A stretch of DNA of 64,000 nucleotides from Streptomyces sp. LHD-70 (GTDB taxonomy: Bacteria; Actinomycetota; Actinomycetes; Streptomycetales; Streptomycetaceae): NCBI RefSeq assembly GCF_031157275.1, contig NZ_JAVIFW010000016.1:62001-126000 (forward strand). Direction: 5' to 3'. A program made the translations under genes and the position numbers. Numbering within the stretch: the first letter of the stretch is position 1; each line of letters opens with the position of its first letter. The notes under the pieces are model-generated. The model had not been told where the DNA came from. It made no database searches and saw nothing but the letters and a program-made list of their open reading frames with translations. Below are positions 16,477 through 25,001 of this stretch, one piece after another.

Positions 16477-16581
16477 GGTGCTGCGAGCGTACGCGGACCG
16501 GGTTCCTCCTGTTCGCGGGCACTGTTTCGGGCAGGCCCGAAACTCCGTCCCTCCGGCTCCAGGTGCTCCTACCATCGCGCC

Positions 16582-17712
16582 ATGCAGACGCCGCAATCCT
16601 CACGAATCGTCAGAACCCGTCCCTTGAGCGGCAGATCGCGGCATCTCGCTGCCGCCGCCGTGCTCCTCACGACGCTCAGCGCACCCGCACTCGCCCCCGG
16701 CGTCGCGGGAGCGCAGGCCGCAGCCGAGGCCCGGCCCAACACCGACCCCGGCTTCCTCCAGGTGTACGACGCCAACGTGGAGAACCTGCCCACCTCGGAC
16801 GAGCAGCCGCCCGCCGAGTGCGCGGGCGACTGGCACGACCTCATGTACTACATGCGCACGCAGGAGCTGAAGCCCGACCTCTACCTGGTGCAGCAGCTCA
16901 ACAACCGGTCCCAGCTGGACCTGCTGCTGCAGCGGATGGAGGAGCACTTCGGGGAGAAGTTCGCCGGAGTGCTCGCGGAGAACGCCCCCGAGCCGACGAC
17001 CGGCGGCGACTGCAACGCCTTCAAGAAGCGCCAGACCAACGCGGTGATCTGGCGCGCCGACCGGTTCTCCCTGGTCAAGTCCCAGTCGCCGGACAACCGT
17101 TGGCAGGCGCAGAACTACGTCGACGGGGCCTGTGTGAACAACGACCAGCCCCGGACGAAGGGCGTCAAGGCGCTGCTGCGGGACCGCGTCTCGGGCCGTA
17201 CGGTCACGGCCGCCTCCTTCCACTGGCCGACGATGGCCCACGGCGGCGAGAAGTGCGCCGACGAGAACGCCGTGGAGCTGTCGGACGAGCTGACCGAGGA
17301 CGGCTACGACAGCCACCCGCAGTACGGCGCGACGGACCTCTACATCGCGGGCGGCGACACCAACGCCCACGACCGCGAGGGCACCGGCTGGCGCAAGTGG
17401 TACGCGATGGCCAACGGCGACCTGGCCGGCAGCACCCTCGGCTTCCGCGACGCGGTGTACGCCGACTGCGAGACCACCGCGGACCCGGCCGCCTGCCGCA
17501 CCGACCGCTGGACGCTGCTCACCAGGTCCCACCGCCGCGTCGACTACCTCCTCGCCCGGGGCCCCGGCGACACCCTGCCCCGTACGACGGACGCCGTGGT
17601 CCCGACGTTCGACGAGGGCGACCTGGCCGACGAGGCGCTCTCCGACGACGGGGACAACCGCGACCTGGACTACTCCGACCACCGGGCGGTGGGGGCGCGG
17701 GTCCATTACTGA
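16582..17712 (+). CDS. secreted endonuclease/exonuclease/phosphatase-fold protein, 376 aa
   Basis: Exported hydrolase of the DNase I-like superfamily. Residues 1 to about 45 form a signal peptide (RSRHLAAAAVLLTTLSAPALAPGVAGAQA). The mature region shows YDANVENLP, TAASFHWPT-H (GT/SFHWP), AGGDTNAHDREG (the GDxN catalytic block), and the terminal LDYSDHRAVGARV with the SDH His. Two Cys pairs suggest extracellular disulfides. Substrate unknown: nuclease and phosphodiesterase are both possible. It is a different subfamily from the sphingomyelinase at 2998. A hydrolase of nucleic acids would fit release from the mycelium, but that is inference. Confidence 0.83.
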   Translation: MQTPQSSRIVRTRPLSGRSRHLAAAAVLLTTLSAPALAPGVAGAQAAAEARPNTDPGFLQVYDANVENLPTSDEQPPAECAGDWHDLMYYMRTQELKPDLYLVQQLNNRSQLDLLLQRMEEHFGEKFAGVLAENAPEPTTGGDCNAFKKRQTNAVIWRADRFSLVKSQSPDNRWQAQNYVDGACVNNDQPRTKGVKALLRDRVSGRTVTAASFHWPTMAHGGEKCADENAVELSDELTEDGYDSHPQYGATDLYIAGGDTNAHDREGTGWRKWYAMANGDLAGSTLGFRDAVYADCETTADPAACRTDRWTLLTRSHRRVDYLLARGPGDTLPRTTDAVVPTFDEGDLADEALSDDGDNRDLDYSDHRAVGARVHY

Positions 17713-17743
17713 CGGGGGACGGCGCCCGGATAGTCTCGCCGTC

Positions 17744-18043
17744 ATGTTCGTACTGGAGTTGACCTACACCGCCCCGATCGAGTCCGTGGAGCCCCACCTG
17801 GACGCCCACGTCGAATGGCTCGACCGGCACTTCGCCGACGGCACGTTCCTCGCCTCCGGGCGGAAGAACCCGCGGGACGGCGGCGTGATCATCGCCGTCG
17901 GCGAGGACCGGGCCGCCGTCGAGAAGATCGCCGCCGCCGACCCGTTCAGCACGGCCGGGGTCTGCGAGTACCGCGTGACCGAGTTCATCGCGACCAAGAC
18001 GGCACCCGAACTCGCCCCGTACAAGCAGCAGTTGCCCTCCTGA
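17744..18043 (+). CDS. YciI family protein, 99 aa
   Basis: Small dimeric alpha-beta barrel protein related to muconolactone isomerases. It shows the family His and Asp positions in the DAHVEWLDRHFADG and KNPRDGGVIIA stretches. Length matches YciI. It begins 31 bases after the preceding stop codon and may share its transcript. Family members include a dehydrochlorinase, but most have no known role. Confidence 0.87.
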   Translation: MFVLELTYTAPIESVEPHLDAHVEWLDRHFADGTFLASGRKNPRDGGVIIAVGEDRAAVEKIAAADPFSTAGVCEYRVTEFIATKTAPELAPYKQQLPS

Positions 18044-18053
18044 CGCAGCAGGG

Positions 18054-19202
18054 CTACGGGCGCGGGCGTTCCAGGCGGGCGATGCGCCCCTGCTCGCCCG
18101 AGGCCCAGCAGCCGCGGTCCGGCGCGCAGTCGACCGTGTCGTACGAGGCGGTGTCGACGGTGCGCCAGGTGCGGCCCGCGTCCGTGGTGACGTCGGTGCC
18201 GGTCGGGCCGACCGCGAGCGCCGTGGTGCGGCTGTACGGCAGCCAGGTCACACCCGAGCGGTACGCGGGCGGAGGCTCGGCGGCGCGCGTCCAGGTGCGG
18301 CCGCCGTCGGTGGAGCGGGCGGCGGCGTCGGGCGAGGCCTGGTCCGGCCGGTAGTCGCCGCCCACCGCGAGGCCGTGCTGCCGGTCGCGGAACGCCACCG
18401 CGAAGACGCCGCGCGCCGGGTCGCCCGCCGGGATCGGGGTCGTGGTCGCCGTCCAGGTGCGGCCGCGGTCCCCGGAGTGCAGCACGCGCGCGTGGGCCGC
18501 GCCGCCGGTGGCCAGCCAGACGTCCCGCGGCCCGGACGAGACCAGGCACTGGCCGCTCGCCGCGAAGCCCGCCTCGCCCTCCTGGGCCGGGGGCATGCCG
18601 TCGTCGGGCAGCACCGTCCAGGAACGGCCGCCGTCGGCCGTGGACAGGATGCGGTACCTGCCGTCGACCGGATCGCTCATCGCGAGCCCGTGCCGACGGT
18701 CGAAGAACGTCATGCAGTCGTAGAACGCCTTCGGGTCGGTGTTGCGGAACGACTCCGTCCAACTCGCGCCGCCGTCCTCGGTGACGAACACCCGTGAGGC
18801 CTCGCCCTCCCCGATGGCCAGGACCACGGCCCGGCGGGCGTCGAAGGCCTCCACGTCCCGGAACTCGAGCTCGCCCGCGCCCGGCGGTGACACGTCCGTC
18901 CAGCCGCGGCCGCCGTCGACCGTGCGCAGCACCGTGCCCTTCGAGCCGGCCACCCACGCCGTGGAGCGGCTGACCGCCGCGAGCCCACGGAAGCGGGCGT
19001 CGCTCCCGCTGGGCCTCAGCTCCCACCCCGTACGGGAAGAGCCGCGCGCCGTCTCGTCGGCCTGCGCCGGGACCGCGGGCGTCACGGCGAGCACCAGCGC
19101 GCACGCCCCCGCCGACACCGCGGACCGGCGCCACGCCCCGCGCCCGCGGCCACGTCCACCCCGTACGCCTCTGCCTGCTCCCGCTCCCCTGGTTCCCCTC
19201 AT
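18054..19202 (-). CDS. secreted BNR/Ycf48-like beta-propeller protein, 382 aa
   Basis: Exported propeller protein. The N-terminus (MRGTRGAGAGRGVRGG...) is Arg/Gly rich, then SAVSAGACALVLAVTPAVPAQADE gives a signal peptide with a cut near AQA. Six or so blades follow, each with an S/T-x-D-G-G-x-x-W-type Asp box (TVDGGRGWTD, TEDGGASWTE, TADGGRSWTV, SGDRGRTWTA, STDGGRTWTR, TTDAGRTWRT). The Cys pair VDCAPDRGCWA is near the C-terminus. Such proteins are often annotated as oxidoreductase or sialidase-like, but no catalytic residues are visible. The start is the ATG at 19202, set by the signal peptide. Confidence 0.82.
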   Translation of the reverse strand: MRGTRGAGAGRGVRGGRGRGRGAWRRSAVSAGACALVLAVTPAVPAQADETARGSSRTGWELRPSGSDARFRGLAAVSRSTAWVAGSKGTVLRTVDGGRGWTDVSPPGAGELEFRDVEAFDARRAVVLAIGEGEASRVFVTEDGGASWTESFRNTDPKAFYDCMTFFDRRHGLAMSDPVDGRYRILSTADGGRSWTVLPDDGMPPAQEGEAGFAASGQCLVSSGPRDVWLATGGAAHARVLHSGDRGRTWTATTTPIPAGDPARGVFAVAFRDRQHGLAVGGDYRPDQASPDAAARSTDGGRTWTRAAEPPPAYRSGVTWLPYSRTTALAVGPTGTDVTTDAGRTWRTVDTASYDTVDCAPDRGCWASGEQGRIARLERPRP

Positions 19203-19377
19203 GCGCCGGGAAGCTAGCCCACCCCGGCAGGGCCGTCCAGAGGGCCGCCCCGGGCCTGTGCCGAACCGCCGGTCGGTGACGCACGTCACCAGGACCCGTG
19301 TGCACGGATTTCGTCGTTCCACCGTCTTCTCCAGTGCCCGGGTCCATCCCGCCCGGCAGTCGTCGAGGGAGCAGGCG

Positions 19378-19794
19378 TTGTCCACCGTCATCGAGCAAGC
19401 CGTAGAGGCCCGCCTCATCGCGTCCGCGCCGCGCATGCCGAGCATCCCGGCGACCCTGCGGTACGACGTGCGCGATCCGTACGCCGTGCGCATGGCGTTC
19501 CCCGCGGCCGCGACCCTGGAAGGCGTCGACGTGTCCTGGACGTTCGCCCGCGAGCTGCTCGCGGCCGGGGTGGACCAGGCCGCGGGCGACGGGGACGTGC
19601 GGGTGCGGCCGTACGGCTACGACCGGACCGTCCTGGAGTTCCACGCGCCCGAGGGCACGGCCATCGTGCATGTGCGCACCGGCGAGCTCCGCCGCTTCCT
19701 CAAGCGCGCGGCGGCCCTCGTACCGGCCGGGCGCGAGCATCTGCACCTGGATGTGGACGGCGACCTGGCCGAGCTGCTGCGCGACGCCTGCTGA
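19378..19794 (+). CDS. SsgA-like sporulation/cell division protein (SALP), 138 aa
   Basis: SsgA-like proteins are found only in morphologically complex actinomycetes and act at sporulation septa, spore wall steps and in FtsZ recruitment. The family signature is clear: PSIPATLRYDVRDPYAVRMAF, VDVSWTFARELLAAGV, GDVRVRPYGYDRTVLEFHAPEGTAIVHV, and the C-terminal LRRFLKRAAALVPAGREHLHLD. Length is typical. The start is TTG at 19378, eight bases after AGGGAG, giving LSTVIEQAVEARL; longer in-frame starts run back into the divergent promoter. Which paralogue it is cannot be settled; the wording recalls SsgG or SsgD more than SsgA or SsgB. Confidence 0.9.
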   Translation: MSTVIEQAVEARLIASAPRMPSIPATLRYDVRDPYAVRMAFPAAATLEGVDVSWTFARELLAAGVDQAAGDGDVRVRPYGYDRTVLEFHAPEGTAIVHVRTGELRRFLKRAAALVPAGREHLHLDVDGDLAELLRDAC

Positions 19795-20099
19795 TCCTGA
19801 CGACGCCGAAAAGGCGTTGACGCCTGAACGGCTGCCTCCTTACGCTGTACGAGCCTTGTTGTCGTCGATCGGAGTAGGACGTTGCTCGTCTGAGGTCCTG
19901 GGACACCGCGTAGCACAGTGATTCCTCCTGTGTGCGCCTGGTGCGACCTCCGACGGTGAGCCGTCCCCCCGCGACAGCAGGGTTTTCTGTTTCTTGCTTC
20001 CGCCCCACCAGGGGCCGCCCCTGTCGCGCTCCCCCGTCGCACCCCCCGTGTCCCCCACGCGCTGCCCTGTCACTTCAAGCGCGCCGGAGGCCGCCCACC
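19795..20099 (+). promoter_or_regulatory. promoter and long leader of the ABC-F gene, probable attenuator
   Basis: A TTGACG box at 19816 is followed after 18 bases by TACGCT, a good housekeeping-type promoter, with an A-run (CGAAAAGG) just upstream of the -35 box as in WblC/WhiB7-dependent promoters. That leaves roughly 250 bases of untranslated leader before the ABC-F start. The leader has a short reading frame at 19930-19959 (GTG, 9 codons, two Cys and one Trp, TGA), a GACGG/CCGTC hairpin over that stop codon, a CAGGGG-3-CCCCTG hairpin near 20015, and GCGACAG/CTGTCGC arms that could enclose them. ABC-F resistance genes commonly have drug-responsive leaders of this kind. Confidence 0.6.
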
Positions 20100-21740
20100 A
20101 TGTCTACCCACCCCACATCCATCGCCTGCACCTCGCTCCGCTTCAACTGGGCGGACGGCACCGAGGTCTTCGACGACCTCCAGGTCGCCTTCGGCCCCGG
20201 ACGCACCGGCCTGATCGGGGTCAACGGGTCAGGAAAATCAACCCTGTTGAAGCTCATCGCGGGAGAGCTCGCCCCCGCCGACGGCACCGTCCGCGTCAGC
20301 GGCGAGGTCGGCTACCTGCCGCAGAACGTCACCCTCGACACCGGCCTGCGGGTCGACGCCGTGCTCGGCATCGCCGCGACCCGCGCCGCCCTGCACGCCA
20401 TCGAGGCGGGCGACGCGGCTGAGGAGCACTTCACCGCCGTCGGCGACGACTGGGACGTCGAGGAGCGCGCGATCGCCACGCTCGACCAGCTCGGGCTCGG
20501 CCACATCGGCCTCGACCGCACCATCGGCGAGGTGTCCGGCGGCGAGTCCGTGCTGCTCAGGCTGGCCGCGCTGCTCCTTCGCCGACCGGACGTACTGCTG
20601 CTCGACGAGCCGACGAACAACCTCGACCTGTTCGCCCGGCAGCGGCTCCACGCCGCCGTCCAGGCCTGGTCGGGCGTGCTCGTCGTGGTCAGCCACGACC
20701 GTGAACTCCTCGACCTGGTCGACCAGATCGCCGACCTGCGCGGCGGCGAAGTCACCTGGTACGGCGGCAACTTCACCGCGTACGAGGAGGCCATCGCGGT
20801 CGAGCAGGAGGCGGCGGAGCGCATGGTGCGCGTCGCCGAGAGCGACCTGAAGCGGCAGAAGCGGGAACTCTCCGACGCCCATATGAAGTTGGCCCGCCGC
20901 ATGCGCTACGGCAACAAGATGTACGCGCAGAAGCGCGAGCCGAAGATCGTGATGAACGCGCGCAAGCGGGAGGCCCAGGTCTCCGCGGGCAAGCACCGCA
21001 TCATGCACGAGGAGAAGCTCAGCGAGGCCAAGGAGCGGCTCGACGAGGCCGTGGAGGCGGTGCGGGACGACGACGAGATCCGCGTCGACCTGCCCTTCAC
21101 GGCGGTACCGCCGGGCCGCCAGGTCCTCACGCTGCGCGGACTGACGCTCCGTTACGGGGCCGAGGTCAGAGGCGAGTTCGAGCTGCGCGGGCCCGAGCGG
21201 ATCGCGCTCGTCGGCCGCAACGGCGCGGGCAAGACCACGCTCCTGCGCACCGTCGCCGGGCAGCTCGACGCGGTCGGGGGCGAGGTGGAGACGCACGTAC
21301 CGCTGCGGTTCCTGCCGCAGCGGCTCGACGTCCTGGACGACACGCGGAGCGTCGCCGAGAACGTCGCGCAGGCCGCCCCCGACGCCACCAACAACCGGAT
21401 CCGGGCGCGCCTCGCCCGCTTCCTGTTCAAGGGCGCGAAGGCCGACCAGGAGGCGGGCACGCTCTCCGGCGGCGAGCGGTTCCGCGCGACCCTCGCGGCG
21501 CTGCTGCTCGCCGAGCCCGCGCCGCAGCTGCTGATGCTGGACGAGCCGACGAACAACCTCGACATGGCCAGCGCCCGGCAGCTGACCTCGGCCCTGGAGT
21601 CGTACGAGGGCGCGCTGATCGTGGCCAGCCACGATCTGGCGTTCCTGGAGTCGATCGGGGTGACGCGCTGGCTGCTGCTCGACGGGGAGCTGCGGGACAC
21701 GACCAAGGAGGAGGTGCGGGAGCTGATGGCAGCACGGTGA
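20100..21740 (+). CDS. ABC-F family ATPase, antibiotic resistance / ribosome protection type, 546 aa
   Basis: Soluble protein with two ABC ATPase domains and no membrane segments. Domain 1 has Walker A GVNGSGKST at 40-48, signature VSGGE and Walker B LLLDEPTNNLDL. A charged linker of about 80 residues (RMVRVAESDLKRQKRELS... to EKLSEAKERLDEAVE), the P-site tRNA interaction motif, separates it from domain 2 (GRNGAGKTT, LSGGERFRATLAALLLAEPAPQLLMLDEPTNNLD). Members act on the ribosome to displace antibiotics or assist translation. The ATG at 20100 follows GGAGGCCGCCCACC. The frame is open back to 19932, but that part is leader. The long leader supports a role in drug response; the drug class is unknown. 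Confidence 0.9.
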   Translation: MSTHPTSIACTSLRFNWADGTEVFDDLQVAFGPGRTGLIGVNGSGKSTLLKLIAGELAPADGTVRVSGEVGYLPQNVTLDTGLRVDAVLGIAATRAALHAIEAGDAAEEHFTAVGDDWDVEERAIATLDQLGLGHIGLDRTIGEVSGGESVLLRLAALLLRRPDVLLLDEPTNNLDLFARQRLHAAVQAWSGVLVVVSHDRELLDLVDQIADLRGGEVTWYGGNFTAYEEAIAVEQEAAERMVRVAESDLKRQKRELSDAHMKLARRMRYGNKMYAQKREPKIVMNARKREAQVSAGKHRIMHEEKLSEAKERLDEAVEAVRDDDEIRVDLPFTAVPPGRQVLTLRGLTLRYGAEVRGEFELRGPERIALVGRNGAGKTTLLRTVAGQLDAVGGEVETHVPLRFLPQRLDVLDDTRSVAENVAQAAPDATNNRIRARLARFLFKGAKADQEAGTLSGGERFRATLAALLLAEPAPQLLMLDEPTNNLDMASARQLTSALESYEGALIVASHDLAFLESIGVTRWLLLDGELRDTTKEEVRELMAAR

Positions 21741-21806
21741 GTCACCTCGCGGCTCCGGTGAGAATCCAGACAGAAGCTGTCGGGTATCGCTCGTAGCGTC
21801 AGGGGC

Positions 21807-23887
21807 ATGCCCTACATGCCCGAGCACATCGTGATCACCGGAGCCCGCGAGAACAACCTGAAGGACGTCGATCTGCGCATCCCGAAAGGCCTGCTCACGG
21901 TCTTCACCGGGGTGTCGGGGTCCGGAAAGTCGTCGATCGTCTTCGACACGATCGCCGTCGAGTCACAGCGCCAGCTCAACGAGACCTTCGCTTGGTTCGT
22001 CCGCAACCGGCTGCCCAAGTACGAGCGGCCGCACGCGGACGGCCTGGAGGATCTCGCGCCCGCGATCGTCGTCGACCAGAAGCCGATCGGCGGCCACTCC
22101 CGGTCCACCGTCGGCACCATGACGGACGTGTACTCGGTGGTCAGGGTGCTGTTCTCGCGGTACGGGACGCCGAGCGCGGGCCCGGCGACGGCGTACTCCT
22201 TCAACGACCCGTCCGGGATGTGCCCCGAGTGCGACGGCCTGGGCCGCACGGTCCGGCCCGACTACGGGCGCATCCTGGACGAGTCGAAGTCCCTCGCGGA
22301 CGGCGCGGTCCTCTTCCCGCCGTTCCGCGTCGGCACCTTCCACGGACAGACGTACGTGAACAGCCAGGACCTCGACGCGTGCAGGCCCGTGGGTGAATTC
22401 ACCGCCGAGGAGCGGGAGTTCCTCATGCGCGGGCGCGGCGGGCGGGTGTGGGTGAAGGGCTCCACCTTCGAGGTCGAGAACGACTACGAGGGGCTCGCGG
22501 ACCGGTTCGAGCGGCTCTACCTGAAGCGGGACCTGTCGGCGCTCAGCCAGAAGACCCGCGACCTCGTGCAGGACTTCCTCAGCGAGGGTGCTTGGACCGG
22601 CCGACGCCCACGCTCTCCGGCGGCGAGGGCCAACGCCTCAAGATGGTCCGGCATTTGGGGTCGAGCCTCACCGGCATGACGTACATCTTCGACGAGCCGA
22701 GCGTCGGCCTGCACCCGCGCGACGTGGGCCGCCTGAACGACCTGCTGCTGCGACTCCGCGACAAGGGCAACACGGTCCTCGTCGTCGAGCACGACCCGGA
22801 CGTCATCGCCGCCGCCGACCACGTGATCGACATGGGGCCCGGCGCGGGCACGGGCGGCGGGCAGGTCGTGTACGAGGGGACGGTGACGGGACTGCGCGCC
22901 TCCGGGACGCTCACCGGCCGCTGTCTGCACCGCCACCCGGACGTCAAGCGGAACCCGCGCAGACCGACCGGTCGACTCTGGGTCAGGGACGCCTCGCTGC
23001 ACAACCTGGACGACGTGACGGTGGCCTTCCCGGCCGGGGTGCTCACGGCGGTGACGGGGGTCGCGGGGTCCGGGAAGTCGAGCCTGGTGTCGGGGGCGTT
23101 CACGGCGGCGCATCCGGAGGCGGTGGTCGTGGACCAGTCGTCCATCGGGATCTCGGCGCGGTCCACCCCGGCGACGTACCTCGGGATCATGGACACCGTA
23201 CGCAAGCTGTTCGCGCGCGAGACGGGCAGCGAGCCGGGGCTCTTCAGCTTCAACTCCCGTGGCGCGTGCGAGAGTTGCCAGGGGCGCGGGGTGATCTTCA
23301 GCGATCTGGCGTTCATGGACCCGGTGACGACGACGTGTGAGGCGTGCGAGGGCCGACGGTTCAAGGACGAGGTGCTGCGGCTCACCCTGGCCGGGCGGTC
23401 CGTGGTGGACGTCCTGGAGATGACGGCGGACGACGCGCTCGACTTCTTCGCGCCCTTCGACGGCGGCACGGACAAGGGCGTGAGCCGCCGCCTGCGCGCC
23501 CTGCGCGACGTGGGCCTCACGTACCTCACCCTCGGCCAACCCCTCGGCACCCTCTCCGGCGGCGAGCGGCAGCGCATCAAGCTGGCCACCCAGCTGCACC
23601 GCACGGGCGCGGTGTACGTCCTGGACGAGCCGACGACCGGGCTGCACATGGCGGACGTGGACGGCCTGGTCGCGCTGCTCGACCGGCTGGTCGACGACGG
23701 CAACACGGTCCTGGTGGTCGAGCACAACCTGGACGTGGTCCGGCGCGCCGACTGGGTCGTCGACCTCGGCCCGGACGGCGGCAAACACGGCGGCCACGTC
23801 GTCTTCGAGGGCACGCCCACCCAACTCCTGCGCGCCGAGGGGTCGTTCACGGCGGAACATCTGCGCCGCGAGGTCACGAGGAACTGA
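21807..23887 (+). pseudogene. UvrA-like ABC protein, broken by internal deletion and frameshift
   Basis: An excinuclease UvrA-like (drug-resistance UvrA paralogue) gene. The first part (from ATG 21807) has Walker A GVSGSGKSS and Cys motif MCPECDGLGRT, and reads to FLSEG at 22589. The second part continues in another frame from LDRPTPTLSGGEGQRLK at 22592 through FDEPSVGLHPRD, a second Walker A GVAGSGKSS, CESCQGRG, CEACEGRR, LSGGERQRIK and LDEPTTGLH, to the stop at 23887. In intact relatives about 60 residues, including the second zinc-finger Cys pair and the linker to IGLGYL, stand between FLSEG and LDRPT. They are missing here, and the frame changes at the joint. The first frame stops at 22679. 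The product cannot be full length unless this is an assembly error. Confidence 0.85.
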
Positions 23888-23987
23888 GCCCGGAGGGCGA
23901 ATGCCAGGGGCGCTCCGCGCCGGGGGCACGAGGCACCGGAACAGGGGTTCCGGTAAGCCCCGCGACCTTGCATCATGGCGCCACGAC

Positions 23988-24027
23988 CGAACCACCGGTC
24001 GGCGAACCACCGGTCGCCGAACCACCA
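23988..24027 (+). repeat. 15-bp direct repeats upstream of the DDAH gene
   Basis: The unit CGAACCACCGGTCG(G/C) is repeated at 23988 and 24003, with a partial third copy at 24018. Each full copy contains the palindrome ACCGGT. The array ends just before the ribosome binding site AAGGAG, so it would lie in the 5' leader or overlap the promoter. Confidence 0.85.
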
Positions 24028-24043
24028 GCAAGGAGTCACCCCC

Positions 24044-24820
24044 GTGCCCAGCAAGAAGGCCCTGATCCGCCGCCCCGGCCCGCGTCTCGCCGAGGGCCTC
24101 GTCACGCACGTGGAGCGCACCCCGGTCGACGTACCGCTGGCGCTCGCGCAGTGGGAGGCGTACGGCGAGGCGCTGCGGGCGCACGGCTGGGAGACGGTCG
24201 AGGTGGACCCGGCCGACGGCTGCCCGGACGCGGTGTTCGTCGAGGATTCCGTGGTGATGTTCCGCAACGTCGCCCTGATCGCCCGCCCCGGCGCGGAGTC
24301 ACGGCGCCCCGAGACGGCCGCCGTCGAGCAGGCCGTGGCCGGGCTCGGCGCCTCCGTGAACCGGGTGCGGGAGCCCGGCACGCTGGACGGCGGGGACGTC
24401 CTGAAGATCGGCGACACCCTCTACGTGGGGCGGGGCGGGCGCACGAACGCCGCCGGGGTGCGGCAGCTGCGGGCCGCGTTCGAGCCGCTCGGGGCGCGGG
24501 TCGTCGCGGTGCCGGTCTCGTCCGCGCTGCACCTGAAGTCGGCGGTCACGGCGCTGCCGGACGGCACGGTGATCGGGCATCCGTCGCTGGTGGACACCCC
24601 GTCGCTGTTCGGGTCCTTCCTGCCGGTGCCGGAGGAGTCGGGCGCGCATGTGGTGCTGCTCGGCGGGGACAGGCTCCTGATGGCGGCGAGCGCCCCGAAG
24701 TCGGCGGAACTGCTCGCGGACCTCGGCTACACGCCCGTACTGGTCGACATCAGCGAGTTCGAGAAGCTCGAGGGCTGCGTGACATGCCTCTCGGTCCGAC
24801 TGCGCAATCTGCACGGATAG
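24044..24820 (+). CDS. dimethylarginine dimethylaminohydrolase (DDAH), 258 aa
   Basis: Hydrolyses N-omega-methylated arginines to citrulline and methylamines. It is a pentein-fold amidinotransferase relative. Conserved blocks: PDAVFVEDSVVMF, RPGAESRRPE, EPGTLDGGDVLKIGDTLYVG, SSALHLKSAVTALPDGT with the catalytic His, and EGCVTCLSVRL near the C-terminus with the nucleophilic Cys. Length is that of other Streptomyces DDAH enzymes. The start is the GTG at 24044, preceded by AAGGAG at 8 bases; the upstream in-frame ATG at 23975 lies in direct repeats. Confidence 0.92.
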   Translation: MPSKKALIRRPGPRLAEGLVTHVERTPVDVPLALAQWEAYGEALRAHGWETVEVDPADGCPDAVFVEDSVVMFRNVALIARPGAESRRPETAAVEQAVAGLGASVNRVREPGTLDGGDVLKIGDTLYVGRGGRTNAAGVRQLRAAFEPLGARVVAVPVSSALHLKSAVTALPDGTVIGHPSLVDTPSLFGSFLPVPEESGAHVVLLGGDRLLMAASAPKSAELLADLGYTPVLVDISEFEKLEGCVTCLSVRLRNLHG

Positions 24821-24909
24821 CCACAAAACCCCTGTTCAGATAGGGGACACAGGGGGGATATCGGTCACGCACCCACCCTGGTGGGGCTGACCCTTTACCT
24901 GCCTCTTAA

Positions 24910-24954
24910 CCTACGGTCTCGTAACCTACGGTCTCGTAGGCTACGTCCCCGTAG
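24910..24954. promoter_or_regulatory. three tandem palindromes upstream of the desaturase gene
   Basis: CCTACGGTCTCGTA(AC/GG) occurs at 24910 and 24925, and the related CTACGTCCCCGTAG at 24941. Each is a near or full palindrome with CTACG/CGTAG arms and a 4-base centre. The copies are 15-16 bases apart and end 47 bases before the gene. This is the layout of a TetR-type repressor binding cooperatively at a lipid gene. Confidence 0.75.
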
Positions 24955-25001
24955 GTAAGCCGCAGCAAGAGCACAGCACCTCCGTCCCCGCAGGAGCCCC
25001 C

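Noticed and set aside
19932..20099. In-frame N-terminal extension of the ABC-F protein from a GTG at 19932
   Set aside because: The extra 56 residues are Pro/Arg rich, have no family match, and lie in leader DNA; the ATG at 20100 has GGAGG upstream and starts the ABC domain normally.
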